A DNA stretch of 32,459 nucleotides from Bacillota bacterium (GTDB taxonomy: Bacteria; Bacillota; Dethiobacteria; DTU022; UBA8154), in the NCBI GenBank assembly GCA_012798895.1, contig JAAZMI010000009.1, positions 1-32,459 of the forward strand, written 5' to 3'. The notes under the pieces were generated by a model that did not search any database, was not told the origin of the DNA, and saw only the letters and a program-made list of their open reading frames with translations. The position numbers and the translations under genes are program-made. How positions within the stretch are numbered: position 1 is the first letter of the stretch; each line of letters begins with the position of its first letter. Shown here one piece after another: positions 1 through 8,971 of this stretch.

Positions 1-133
1 AGAGGTGTTTTTAATGCCAGGGAGCTCTAGAGCCCGATCTTCTAAGATCTTAAAGCCCTATGCTATCTGCCCGGCATCATCAACCCCCACCCGAAACTTT
101 CACCCGTTAGGCTGCACCCATGCCCGGACGCAT

Positions 134-174
134 TAAAACAGCCGGGTGCTCCTCGAACCGGAGCACCCGGCTGT
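134..174 (-). terminator. Rho-independent terminator for the minus-strand lipoprotein gene
   Basis: Perfect 15-bp inverted repeat ACAGCCGGGTGCTCC (138-152) / GGAGCACCCGGCTGT (160-174), 7-nt loop; on the minus strand it is followed by TTTT (134-137). Lies just past the stop at 258. Confidence 0.85.
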
Positions 175-257
175 GCTGGTTGTATATTGCTTAACCGTTT
201 GTTATTCTTTACTGCTACCGGGCATGTCCCCGCAACAAACCTGCATCCGGAAACACC

Positions 258-1865
258 TTAAAAGATGAAGATGACGACGTCTATCTCATCCTGCACGGCA
301 AAATGCTCTACCATCCGGCCGGCCAGATCAACAGGAACCATAAACCGGCCGTCCTTGATCACTAAAGTTTCAGCCAGATCAGTCTCTGCCCCGTTAACGA
401 GGGCCGTCCTGCTGCCTGATGTAAACTCTATCTTCACCTTACCATCTTCATAGCAGGCCTGGGATTCCTCCGGTATCCAACGAACTTCTCCCCCGGCCAG
501 CTCTGCCAGGGCACGAAACGGTACCATGATCGTCTCCCCTTCCTTATAGGGAGCCGGAGCCAGCTCAATGGGTTCGCCGTTTAACAGGTTCTGGTCACCT
601 TTTAGATCCAAGATCAGGCTCCCACGAACTGCATCTTCTTCCAGGCCCGGTACCGCACCCAGAAAATCTATGAGTTGGGACAGCGGTCCCTCTCCCATTT
701 CTTCTCGCAGGCCGGGATCACCGATCAGTGCAAAAAAGGAGAGCTGTTCCCCGCTGGAGGGAAAATCCACTGCCACCGGTTCGTTGATATCCCACATGAC
801 CTGTTCGGAGTTAATAGTCAGATCCAACTGCGAAGTGCCAAAAAGAGATTCCAGTTCTTCGTGTTCGGCTTTGATCTGAAAGGTGCGCTTGGTTTTTCTG
901 ATGTAGCCCGCTTCATCCAGATAATACTCTTCTACGGCCGAAAGATCGAGGCCAAGCTGTTTTTTCAGTTTGGCAGGGGAAGCCGTATGTAGATACTTTA
1001 AGGCACTAGAGAGAGCACCTTGAATCTCTTGGTAAGATTCTTCAACCATTTTTTCCATCTCTTCCCCGGAGGGCAGTTCTTCCGGAGGAATGATTCCGGA
1101 TTCCTGCATCTGTTCCAAAGGCTCGCGCATGGAGAACAGCATATAATCTTTAAAGGCTTCGCTTTCAGACATGTATTCCAGCATATAGGTGGCGAGGGCC
1201 AAGATCTCTTCAAAATCTAACTCGATTTTGATCCTTTGGGTCTCGATAGCCCCATCCGGCAGCTCCAGTTTCACCGCTCCCAGCGATTCTATCCGGGAAA
1301 AGGGAAAATCAAAATCCTTACTGAGAAGCCTCATAAATTCTTGCACTTTCTCCACCTGTTTTTCTTGCATCTTGCCTGCATCAAATGCGGCGGAGAAGCC
1401 CGGATCTACGTCGGGAGCCGGAAGACCCGCTTCAGCAGGATCCAACACGAGGTAACTTGAATCGGCAGAGGTTTTCACTGCAATTCTACCCTTATCCGAG
1501 AAAAATTCCAAAGAAGGGGCCTGGGGATAGTTCCACCCCAAAGATCGCATCGTGTCGCCATCTTTGGGGGCAAGAACCATCTTCACGGATGTTATATCCG
1601 CCATTTCCGCTTCCATGGTCAGCCCCTTTTCGAGCAAAGAAAAGACCGCCAGCGCTTGTGGGCTTAGTTGTTCTTCGGGGACATTATTGGTTACAGACAG
1701 GGTGCCCATGCTCCGGCAGGATTTTATCTCCATGCTTTTTAGGTAGGCCTCTTTTAAACCCGAATCATGATCGTGGCAACCCACCAGAGGTAAGGCCATA
1801 AGAAAAATCATAAGAATTGCAAAAGTCTTAATCAACACGCTCTTTCCAGTTAAAAATCTTAACAT
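258..1865 (-). CDS. Lipoprotein with C-terminal copper-amine-oxidase-N-like (stalk) domain
   Basis: ORF 258..1916; likely start at internal ATG 1865 (MLRFLTGK...) preceded by GGAAAGGAG; lipobox-like LPLVGC; C-terminal NGEPIELAPAPYKEGETIMVPFRALAELAGGEVRW typical of the family. Confidence 0.8.
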   Translation of the reverse strand: MLRFLTGKSVLIKTFAILMIFLMALPLVGCHDHDSGLKEAYLKSMEIKSCRSMGTLSVTNNVPEEQLSPQALAVFSLLEKGLTMEAEMADITSVKMVLAPKDGDTMRSLGWNYPQAPSLEFFSDKGRIAVKTSADSSYLVLDPAEAGLPAPDVDPGFSAAFDAGKMQEKQVEKVQEFMRLLSKDFDFPFSRIESLGAVKLELPDGAIETQRIKIELDFEEILALATYMLEYMSESEAFKDYMLFSMREPLEQMQESGIIPPEELPSGEEMEKMVEESYQEIQGALSSALKYLHTASPAKLKKQLGLDLSAVEEYYLDEAGYIRKTKRTFQIKAEHEELESLFGTSQLDLTINSEQVMWDINEPVAVDFPSSGEQLSFFALIGDPGLREEMGEGPLSQLIDFLGAVPGLEEDAVRGSLILDLKGDQNLLNGEPIELAPAPYKEGETIMVPFRALAELAGGEVRWIPEESQACYEDGKVKIEFTSGSRTALVNGAETDLAETLVIKDGRFMVPVDLAGRMVEHFAVQDEIDVVIFIF

Positions 1866-1887
1866 CGTCTCCACTCCTTTCCATTGA

Positions 1888-1916
1888 ATTTTAACATATT
1901 TTGTAGGTATAGACAA
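1888..1916 (-). promoter_or_regulatory. Candidate sigma-A type promoter for the lipoprotein gene
   Basis: Minus strand TTGTCT - 17 bp - TAAAAT, just upstream of RBS and ATG at 1865. Confidence 0.45.
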
Positions 1917-1919
1917 TCA

Positions 1920-1953
1920 CCCCGCCGTTGACCAAATTATAGCAACGGCGGGG
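1920..1953. repeat. Perfect 11-bp GC-rich inverted repeat
   Basis: CCCCGCCGTTG (1920-1930) / CAACGGCGGGG (1943-1953); no clear U-tract on either side. Confidence 0.8.
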
Positions 1954-1960
1954 CTCTGCC

Positions 1961-1990
1961 TAAAATAACCCGCCGCCCATCGAAGCGGCG
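1961..1990 (-). terminator. Probable terminator downstream of the DUF1002 gene
   Basis: CGCCGC (1971-1976) / GCGGCG (1985-1990) followed on the minus strand by GGTTATTTTA. Confidence 0.5.
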
Positions 1991-2134
1991 TCTTGGTTTT
2001 CTGTTATGCAGCCCCGCTATCCCTACTTGTGTGCCGGGGCCGGTTATCGGCGTAGCCCGGCTACTTTCTACTATAATATACAGGTAGAGGTATCAGGTAT
2101 GCAGCCTCACAGGGCAGAGATCTTAGCGCCCACT

Positions 2135-3004
2135 TTATGCGCTAAATATCTGCCTGAGCCAGGCGAAAAAAGCATTGATCACATCGAGTATTTTCTGAAT
2201 TGAATCTTTATTTTCCTTCACCGTTTTTCTAAGATCTTCGAGACCAACGCTTATTTTATCGAGTTGCTCGCCGATCTTATTTATATCCAGGTCCAGACGA
2301 CTAATTTTTTCCATCAATGCCAAAATCTGCTCTACCTGAGCCTCGGTCAGAGTGATATCCAGCTCTTTGGCGATCATCTCTATAACCTCGCGGATGTCAT
2401 CGGGATCTTTAATCTTGTCTTCTACTACTTTCCGCTTTATCTCTTGGATTATCTCGACTGCTTTCTCATTGCCAATATCGTCCCCCAATTCTATGGAAAC
2501 AAAAAGCTCCTCGTTGGCAGCTTCTTTGGCCTCGGTAGATATTTTTTTGCCTGCCGCCTTTTCAAAGGCTTTCATAACTCCGGTCAGAGCAGCAGTCCCC
2601 GAAACCTTGAAGGGTGCCGTTATGTTTACCGCAGCGTTCTCCACGCCGGCGGTGATCAACGCATTGGCATACATCTCTTCCGTAACCCAGGTAATATTGT
2701 TCGTCTTTACCTTTATTCCCGTGCCCTTGGATAACAGTTCAACATGGGCGGAGGAGATGGCATTAATACCAATCAGCTCCTCCGTAGCCAAGCCTTCCAG
2801 GTATTCTCTTTCTTCCGCGTTGGTTATCTCCAAAATCTGGACCTCCTCCTCCTGAACGCCAAACCAATTGAGGACCTGTTTACGCTGTTCGGCGGAGAGA
2901 TCTGCACCCAAGGTTACCACCTCGAGCTGCCCGGCAAAAACCGAAGGCGAAAAGAATGAGATCAAAACACAAGCTATTATAAATGTAACCAGCACTCTTC
3001 TCAT
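2135..3004 (-). CDS. DUF1002 (YpuA-like) secreted protein
   Basis: Signal peptide, then LEVVTLGADLSAEQRKQVLNWFGV and ...GINAISSAHVELLSKGTGIKV, typical of DUF1002/YpuA proteins. Confidence 0.8.
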   Translation of the reverse strand: MRRVLVTFIIACVLISFFSPSVFAGQLEVVTLGADLSAEQRKQVLNWFGVQEEEVQILEITNAEEREYLEGLATEELIGINAISSAHVELLSKGTGIKVKTNNITWVTEEMYANALITAGVENAAVNITAPFKVSGTAALTGVMKAFEKAAGKKISTEAKEAANEELFVSIELGDDIGNEKAVEIIQEIKRKVVEDKIKDPDDIREVIEMIAKELDITLTEAQVEQILALMEKISRLDLDINKIGEQLDKISVGLEDLRKTVKENKDSIQKILDVINAFFAWLRQIFSA

Positions 3005-3150
3005 CAGTATCTACCCCCTTCTGTAATATTTTACTATATTTTGAATCCCCTTACCAGCCTATTTTAAGGAGCACTCCATCTTGTTTCCAACGTTTTTCCT
3101 TCTTTTCCTCTTCCTATTTATTATTACTGCACGGGATGATATATGCCAGG

Positions 3151-4560
3151 TTATTTTAGTCCGAGGCGACGCACCCTGCGCTCCAAAGCGGTTTGGAGAA
3201 ATTCCCGACGGTTGGGAAGCCGGCCGGCGATGACCCTGTCGAGTAGATCGGCCAAAAATTTGCCTACTTGCGGGCCGCCGCCAAGTTTTTGGGCCACCTC
3301 GCCGCCGCTTATCTCCAGTTCTGCCACGTAGAAGGGCAGTTCTTCGAAGATCTGCTTTAGCATCTGTTCTACTTCCCGCACCTTTTGCCAGGCCGGGTCG
3401 ATGATGCCGGCAGCCAGATCGGCCCTGCGCAAAGCAAAGAGCTGCTGAACGGCTTCTTGAAGTTCAGCCTGATTGCCAAAAGAGCGGGACCTCCTTTTAA
3501 GCCAGCGGATCAAGGTGGCCCGTTTGGCGGGCAAGGCCACCATGTGGTTTCTAACCAGCCAGATTACTCTCTTCCGGAGGGAGGCCGGCAGGCGCAGGCG
3601 GGAAAGAATACCGGCGGCTATCTCGGCACCAACCCGGTCGTGGCCGCGATCTGTCAGCCCGCCGTGCTTGTTTCTCCCGCGGACCCCGGGCAGGCCTTTG
3701 GCCACATCGTGCAACAGGGCGGCCCAACGCAGCGTCGGCTCGAAGGGCGCGGCCTCCACGGCGAGGAGCGTGTGTTTTAAGACATCGAAGCGGTGATAAC
3801 GGGGGTTTTGGGGTAGGCCACGCAGGCGCTTCAGTTCGGGCAGAATGGGCACTTTTTTTTCTGAACCGCCGGCACGATACCGACAGGAGGCATCGGCCAG
3901 CCCGGTGTACACCAAGAGTTCGAAGCCCCGGCGGGCCTGCGGGGCCAACAGAATTTTCTCCAATTCGGCACGAACGCGCTCCACGGCCAGGCCGTCGATG
4001 CGGTAGAGGGCGCCGGGGATGGCCCTTAGTAGCTGTTCATCCAGTTCAAATCCAAGCTGGGCGGCAAAGCGTACGGCGCGAAAAGGGCGCAGCGCATCTT
4101 CTTTAAAGCGCTCCGCCGCGTTGCCGACGGCCCGAATTTGGCCGGCGGCCAGATCTCTCTGCCCGCCAAAGGGATCGGTGATCCGGCCGCCGAGATCCAT
4201 GGCCATGGCATTGATGGTAAAATCACGGCGGGCGAGATCGGCGTCTATGCTGGCGGAAAAACGGACCCCGGCCGGTCGGTGGCTGTCCCGCCCGTACCAT
4301 TCGGTGCGCGCGGTGGCCACTTCTAGGGGGCGCCCCTGCACCAAAACCGTAAGCACGCCGAAAGCCCTGCCCGTCTCCAGGGCCGGCCATCCCTGAAGGG
4401 CGGCGATCTTCTGCACCGATTCCGGCGGTGCCGTGGTGACAAGATCGTAATCTTCGGGCTTCTTACCCAGAAGCAGGTCGCGGACGGCCCCGCCGACGAG
4501 ATAGGCTTCAAAGCCACGCCCTTCGAGGGCCCGCATAACTCTTAAAGCTGAAGCACGCAC
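3151..4560 (-). CDS. cca: CCA tRNA nucleotidyltransferase / poly(A) polymerase family with HD domain
   Basis: AYLVGGAVRDLLLGKKPEDYDLVTTAPP head-domain signature; RRDFTINAMAMD; HD-type ALLHDVAKG. GTG start. Confidence 0.9.
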   Translation of the reverse strand: MRASALRVMRALEGRGFEAYLVGGAVRDLLLGKKPEDYDLVTTAPPESVQKIAALQGWPALETGRAFGVLTVLVQGRPLEVATARTEWYGRDSHRPAGVRFSASIDADLARRDFTINAMAMDLGGRITDPFGGQRDLAAGQIRAVGNAAERFKEDALRPFRAVRFAAQLGFELDEQLLRAIPGALYRIDGLAVERVRAELEKILLAPQARRGFELLVYTGLADASCRYRAGGSEKKVPILPELKRLRGLPQNPRYHRFDVLKHTLLAVEAAPFEPTLRWAALLHDVAKGLPGVRGRNKHGGLTDRGHDRVGAEIAAGILSRLRLPASLRKRVIWLVRNHMVALPAKRATLIRWLKRRSRSFGNQAELQEAVQQLFALRRADLAAGIIDPAWQKVREVEQMLKQIFEELPFYVAELEISGGEVAQKLGGGPQVGKFLADLLDRVIAGRLPNRREFLQTALERRVRRLGLK

Positions 4561-4964
4561 ATTCCTTCCTCATTTCCAGCAATCAAGTACTTATCTTCCG
4601 GTACCGCCTCGATCTCCGTCCCTGCGGGATTAGGGGCAGGTAAAATCCCGGCCTGCTTTCCCGCTCCCCGATTCATCGTCTCATCTTTAAATTATACCAT
4701 GTCAATTTTTTGCCGGTCAAGACGCCTCATTTCGGACACTGCGTCAATCCGGCACGTGGGCTGCCGGCAGGTATTGCCCGGGATCGCTGAAAAAAGTTGG
4801 TTTTAGAAGCTGTCATTCCAGGATGAAATCATGGTCAACACCTTGCACAACGCCTGTGTTAACCCAAAAGCGTTAACTCCTATTTCACTCTTTTTTCGCC
4901 TTGCTTACATGCTTTTAAGCGATTTTTTTTTTTCTCTATTTTATTAAAATTAGAATAGATCTAC

Positions 4965-5090
4965 TATGGATCTCCCGCAAAAGGTGGTGGTACGAGGCAG
5001 TTAAGGCAGTTTCGACGGGGAAAATGTTGTAAACGTCTATCTACCTGGCGAAGCAGAACCCTGTAGCTTCGACCACAGAAGTATGCCCGT
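4965..5090 (+). promoter_or_regulatory. Structured 5' leader of the AOR operon; candidate Moco/Tuco riboswitch
   Basis: Non-coding. Contains hairpin CGAAGC (5049-5054) / GCTTCG (5066-5071), preceded by AATGTTGTAAACGTC...ACCTGGCGAAGC and followed by CACAGAAGTATGCC. Order and motifs resemble, from memory, the E. coli moaA Moco RNA (AAUGCUCGUAAAG...CCAGGGCGAAGG...CUUCGCC...CUGGAAAGGUGU). Not verified by covariance search. Confidence 0.5.
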
Positions 5091-5172
5091 TACAGTAATA
5101 ACAGACAAAACCCTGAAGAGGTGTTGAAAAATGATTGCCCATTGCAATAATAGACTTAGGGGGTGTTAGTAA

Positions 5173-7143
5173 ATGAGATATGCAGAAACAGGGTACAATT
5201 TAGAGATCGATCTATCAACCGGAAATATTGAAAGGGTGGAAACTGATCCCCGGCTCATGGAACTTTTCTTGGGAGGTCTCGGTACAAACGTTAAAATACA
5301 CTGGGACAGAGTTCCCCCCGAAACCCAGGCATACGATCCCGAAAACCTGCTCATCTTCAGCACCGGGCTCTTATGCGGCACACCGATGCACAGTGCCAAC
5401 CGTACTCTTATCTCTTGTATTTCTCCTCAAACAAATCTACTTGCCTACCCGATGATGGGGGGATTCTGGTCGCCGGAGCTGAAACATGCCGGTTATGACA
5501 AGGTCATTTTCCGCGGCAAATCCCCAAAACTGGTCTACATCTACATCAACAACGATAAAGTGGAGATACGCGATGCCACCCACTTAAAAGGCAAAGGCGC
5601 GATTGAAACACAGGAGATAATCCGCGAAGAGCTGGGTGATCTGCAGATCCAGGTCTCTGCCATCGGCCTGGGCGGCGAAAACAGATGTGCCGTAGCCTCG
5701 ATCGAACAGTCCAGGGGCAGTTGCAGCCGGGGCGGCGCAGGCGCCGTGATGGGAGACAAAAACCTAAAAGCTGTCGCCGTGCGGGGTACAAAGGATATCT
5801 ACATGGCGGACGGGGTCAAGTTTTGGGAAGTGATGGATGAGGTAAGAGCTTTTATCCGTCACCGCAATGAGAACCCCCTGCCGGGAATTATGCCCATCCT
5901 GGCCGGTCTTGGCTCTCCACAATCGATGCTTCATATCGATGAACAATGGCATACCGAAAGTTTTGCCTGGGGAAACGCGCGCGTCCGCAGAAGAAATTTC
6001 TGGACGAAGGAGATAGAGAAAAGTTGGGGAGAATCCCAGACAGAAGCGATCGAGCGGTTGATCAGTTGTTATAACTGCACGCAACAATGCGGGGCGCTGA
6101 TTTCTTACCGGGATGTTCCCAATTATCTGATGAAATGTTTTTCCAAATTGACGTATGGAATGGCCGCCTATGTAGATGATCTGGATTTCACCTGGAGAAT
6201 CTGCAAGCGTGCTTTTGAATACGGTTTGGACTCTTTTTCCACCCCGCAGATTTTAGCTTTTGCCGTCGAGCTCTACGAGGCCGGCATCCTGACCGACGAA
6301 GATTTTAAAGGATGCCCTACCGACAAAGAGGGAAGATTTTTCTGGTTGCTGGACCGGGTTGCCCATCGTGAAGGAATTGGAGATCTACTCGCGGACGGCA
6401 CCTATTGGGCAGCCAAGAGGATCGGCAAAGGTGCGGAGCAGTACGATCACAATACCACTAAAAAACACGAACAGATGATCATCAAGCTGGGCATGTTGGA
6501 TCCGCTCTACTACCTGATGTATTCCACCAACGAGAAGATCAGCATCACCCAGATGGAAGGTAACTGGCCGCAGGCCCCCTTCCCCAGAATGGAAGACCGG
6601 GAAGCATTCGTCGAAGATTGGGTCCAGCTTCCCCACGAGAGATTCAAGAAATACTTTTTAGACTGGGAACCGCGAGGTGAATTTTCCAACCCGCACTATC
6701 CCACCCCCGAAATTGCCAGTGAGATCGTAGATTGGATGGAGACACTGCATAATATCGACGATGCCATTGGGCTCTGCGCAGGCGTGGGATCTTTCTGCCT
6801 GAAACCTCCGTACCATATCCACAACTACCCGAAATTGATCTCGGCGGCGACAGGCTTGGATCTCGACGAAGACAGCCTCACACATACTGTCAACAGAAGC
6901 CGAAATCTACACCGGGCTTACAATATCTTAAGGGGCCTGAAAAGAGAAGACGAGAAACCGCCTGAAGATCATTGGAGGCGTAGATTCCCCGAGCTGGAAA
7001 AAGAACTCTTGACGACGTATTACAAGTTCAAAGGGTGGAACGAAGAAGGCGTCCCCACCAGGGAAAGGCTGGAAGGGCTGGATCTTCCCTATGTCGCTGA
7101 TGAACTGGAGAAAAGAGGGGTATTAAAAAATGGCCAAGATTAA
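5173..7143 (+). CDS. bamB-like: AOR family tungsten enzyme, BamB-like (class II benzoyl-CoA reductase catalytic subunit type)
   Basis: 656 aa; AOR-family fold signatures; 4Fe-4S ligands CYNCTQQC (C299,C302,C306) and C-terminal DDAIGLC; YLMKCFSKLTYGMAAY with Cys at residue 322; RBS AGGGGG. Downstream genes follow bamC-D-E-F order. Confidence 0.85.
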   Translation: MRYAETGYNLEIDLSTGNIERVETDPRLMELFLGGLGTNVKIHWDRVPPETQAYDPENLLIFSTGLLCGTPMHSANRTLISCISPQTNLLAYPMMGGFWSPELKHAGYDKVIFRGKSPKLVYIYINNDKVEIRDATHLKGKGAIETQEIIREELGDLQIQVSAIGLGGENRCAVASIEQSRGSCSRGGAGAVMGDKNLKAVAVRGTKDIYMADGVKFWEVMDEVRAFIRHRNENPLPGIMPILAGLGSPQSMLHIDEQWHTESFAWGNARVRRRNFWTKEIEKSWGESQTEAIERLISCYNCTQQCGALISYRDVPNYLMKCFSKLTYGMAAYVDDLDFTWRICKRAFEYGLDSFSTPQILAFAVELYEAGILTDEDFKGCPTDKEGRFFWLLDRVAHREGIGDLLADGTYWAAKRIGKGAEQYDHNTTKKHEQMIIKLGMLDPLYYLMYSTNEKISITQMEGNWPQAPFPRMEDREAFVEDWVQLPHERFKKYFLDWEPRGEFSNPHYPTPEIASEIVDWMETLHNIDDAIGLCAGVGSFCLKPPYHIHNYPKLISAATGLDLDEDSLTHTVNRSRNLHRAYNILRGLKREDEKPPEDHWRRRFPELEKELLTTYYKFKGWNEEGVPTRERLEGLDLPYVADELEKRGVLKNGQD

Positions 7144-7675
7144 TAAAACAATCAAAACAATTACAGTCGATGCAGATAAGTGCAACGGTTGCCGGGCCTG
7201 TGAGATAGCCTGCTCCAGCTTTCACGCCGAACCAAAATATAGCTCTGTCAACCCGGCAAGAGCCCGAATTCACGTGATTACAGACCGGCTCAGGGGCATC
7301 TGGCTTCCTATATTCGCCGGTGAATATACTCCAGCCGAGTGCATGGGCCGAAACAAATATATCATCAATGGCAAAGAATACGATGAATGCTATTTTTGCA
7401 GGGCTTCCTGCCCCTCCCGGGATCGTTTTAAAGAACCCGATTCCGGTCTTCCGTTGAAATGTGATATGTGCGAAGACGACCCGCCCTTGGAAGAACCGCT
7501 CTGTGTTCAGGTGTGCCTGAACGACGTTCTAACTTATGCGGAAAGAGAAGAAGAGGTCGATGAAGATACTGTCCTCGACGATGCGGAGATCGCACTGCAA
7601 TCATTGATCGACGAATACGGGATGGATGTCCTGTTGGATACAGTTAACCGCATGTTACAAAAAGAGGTAGAGTAG
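7130..7675 (+). CDS. bamC-like: Polyferredoxin-type electron transfer subunit, BamC-like
   Basis: Overlaps the AOR stop codon; CNGCRACEIACS, CYFCRASCP, CDMCEDDPPLEEPLCVQVC clusters. Confidence 0.8.
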   Translation: MAKINKTIKTITVDADKCNGCRACEIACSSFHAEPKYSSVNPARARIHVITDRLRGIWLPIFAGEYTPAECMGRNKYIINGKEYDECYFCRASCPSRDRFKEPDSGLPLKCDMCEDDPPLEEPLCVQVCLNDVLTYAEREEEVDEDTVLDDAEIALQSLIDEYGMDVLLDTVNRMLQKEVE

Positions 7676-7720
7676 ACACCAAGAAACACCAAGTTGAAAG
7701 AAGAAAGAAGGGATTAATTT

Positions 7721-8872
7721 ATGGAGATTGAGGCTCCCTTCAAGGAAATTATTGAGGAAATAAAAGAATTTGGTGGAGAGGCCGTCAAATATTGTTACCA
7801 ATGCGGGAAATGTGATACAGTCTGCCCCTGGAACAAGGTGACAAATTTTAGCGTGCGCAGATTGATCCGCGAAGCCGCCTTCGGTTTTCCGGAGATCGAT
7901 CGCGAAGAGGTCTGGCGCTGTACCACCTGCGGAAGATGTGTCGAGGTCTGCCCCAGAGAGGTAAGACAGGTGGAAGATATGGTCGCCATGCGCAGAATAG
8001 CAGTGGGATACGGCGTCTCCCCATCCTTCTTACGCATGGTCCGCTCGGCAACAGCCGGTCTGGCGGCGGAAGGCAACCCTTTTGTTGAGGACCGGGCCAA
8101 AAGAGCAGACTGGGCCAAGGAATCGGACGTTCAAACATTTACCGAAGAGATGGAGATCCTCTATTTTCCCGGCTGCTTCCCCAGCTACGATGCCAGGTTA
8201 CAAAATGTTGCCCGGGCTACGGCCAACGTTCTCAACAAAGCCGGCGTGGAATTTGGGATACTTGGTTCGGAAGAAAGCTGCTGCGGGGAGAGCATCCGCA
8301 AGGTGGGTAATGAGGACCTCTTTAAAACCCTGGCCAAGGATAACATCAAGACCTTTATCGAGAACGGGGTAAAAAAGATCCTCGTTTCCTCACCCCACTG
8401 TTACCACACTTTCAAAAACGAGTATCCTGAATTTATGGTTCATTTCGACGTCGTGCATATTACCCAGTATCTACTGGAACTTCTCAATGAAGGTCGCCTG
8501 CAGATTGGCAAGGAATATACAAAAAAAGTTGCCTACCACGACCCCTGCTACCTGGGACGTCATAACAACGTCTACGACGAGCCGCGGGAGGTCTTGAAAA
8601 AGATACCCGGCCTGGAGCTAAGAGAGCTATATGAATCGCGGGAAAACAGTCTCTGCTGCGGCATGGGCGGAGGCAGAATATGGATCGATACCGATATGGA
8701 GGAAAGGTTTTCCAACATTAGAATAGAAGATGCCGTAGAGCTGGGGGTCGAAGTTCTCGTTACCGCTTGCCCCTACTGCATCGATGCCCTCGAAGACAGC
8801 AGGTTGGGCCTTAACTATGAGGATACCATACAGGTTTTAGACATTACAGAAGTGTTGCAGGAAGTAATCTGA
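7721..8872 (+). CDS. bamD-like: HdrD-like Fe-S oxidoreductase with two CCG domains, BamD-like
   Basis: N-terminal CYQCGKCDTVCP and CTTCGRCVEVCP; CCG motifs SEESCCGES and SLCCGMGGG...ACPYC. Confidence 0.85.
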   Translation: MEIEAPFKEIIEEIKEFGGEAVKYCYQCGKCDTVCPWNKVTNFSVRRLIREAAFGFPEIDREEVWRCTTCGRCVEVCPREVRQVEDMVAMRRIAVGYGVSPSFLRMVRSATAGLAAEGNPFVEDRAKRADWAKESDVQTFTEEMEILYFPGCFPSYDARLQNVARATANVLNKAGVEFGILGSEESCCGESIRKVGNEDLFKTLAKDNIKTFIENGVKKILVSSPHCYHTFKNEYPEFMVHFDVVHITQYLLELLNEGRLQIGKEYTKKVAYHDPCYLGRHNNVYDEPREVLKKIPGLELRELYESRENSLCCGMGGGRIWIDTDMEERFSNIRIEDAVELGVEVLVTACPYCIDALEDSRLGLNYEDTIQVLDITEVLQEVI

Positions 8873-8909
8873 TTATGAAGTAATCTGATTATTAGGAAGT
8901 AATTCTGAA
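8861..8909 (+). repeat. Short tandem duplication spanning the bamD-like stop codon
   Basis: GAAGTAATCTGATTAT at 8861-8876 and 8877-8892, then a diverged third unit GAAGTAATTCTGAA at 8896-8909. Confidence 0.9.
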
Positions 8910-8971
8910 GGGGGAAAGCATAATACAGGCCAAAAGTTGGGATCTATAAAACCTGATGAGGTGATAGTAAA

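Noticed and set aside
3385-4517. Multiple long plus-strand ORFs opposite cca (e.g. 3385..3780, 4019..4396)
   Set aside because: GC-rich antisense ORFs overlapping a clear cca gene, with no protein-family features.
4905-4935. Terminator (GCTTA/TAAGC followed by a T-run) upstream of the AOR leader
   Set aside because: Only a 5-bp weak stem and no gene on the plus strand that it would terminate; the T-run alone is not enough.
5011-5040. tmRNA 5' end (TTCGACGGGGAAAA resembles the conserved tmRNA start)
   Set aside because: No tRNA-like 3' half, no tag ORF and no room before the AOR gene; similarity is limited to a dozen bases.
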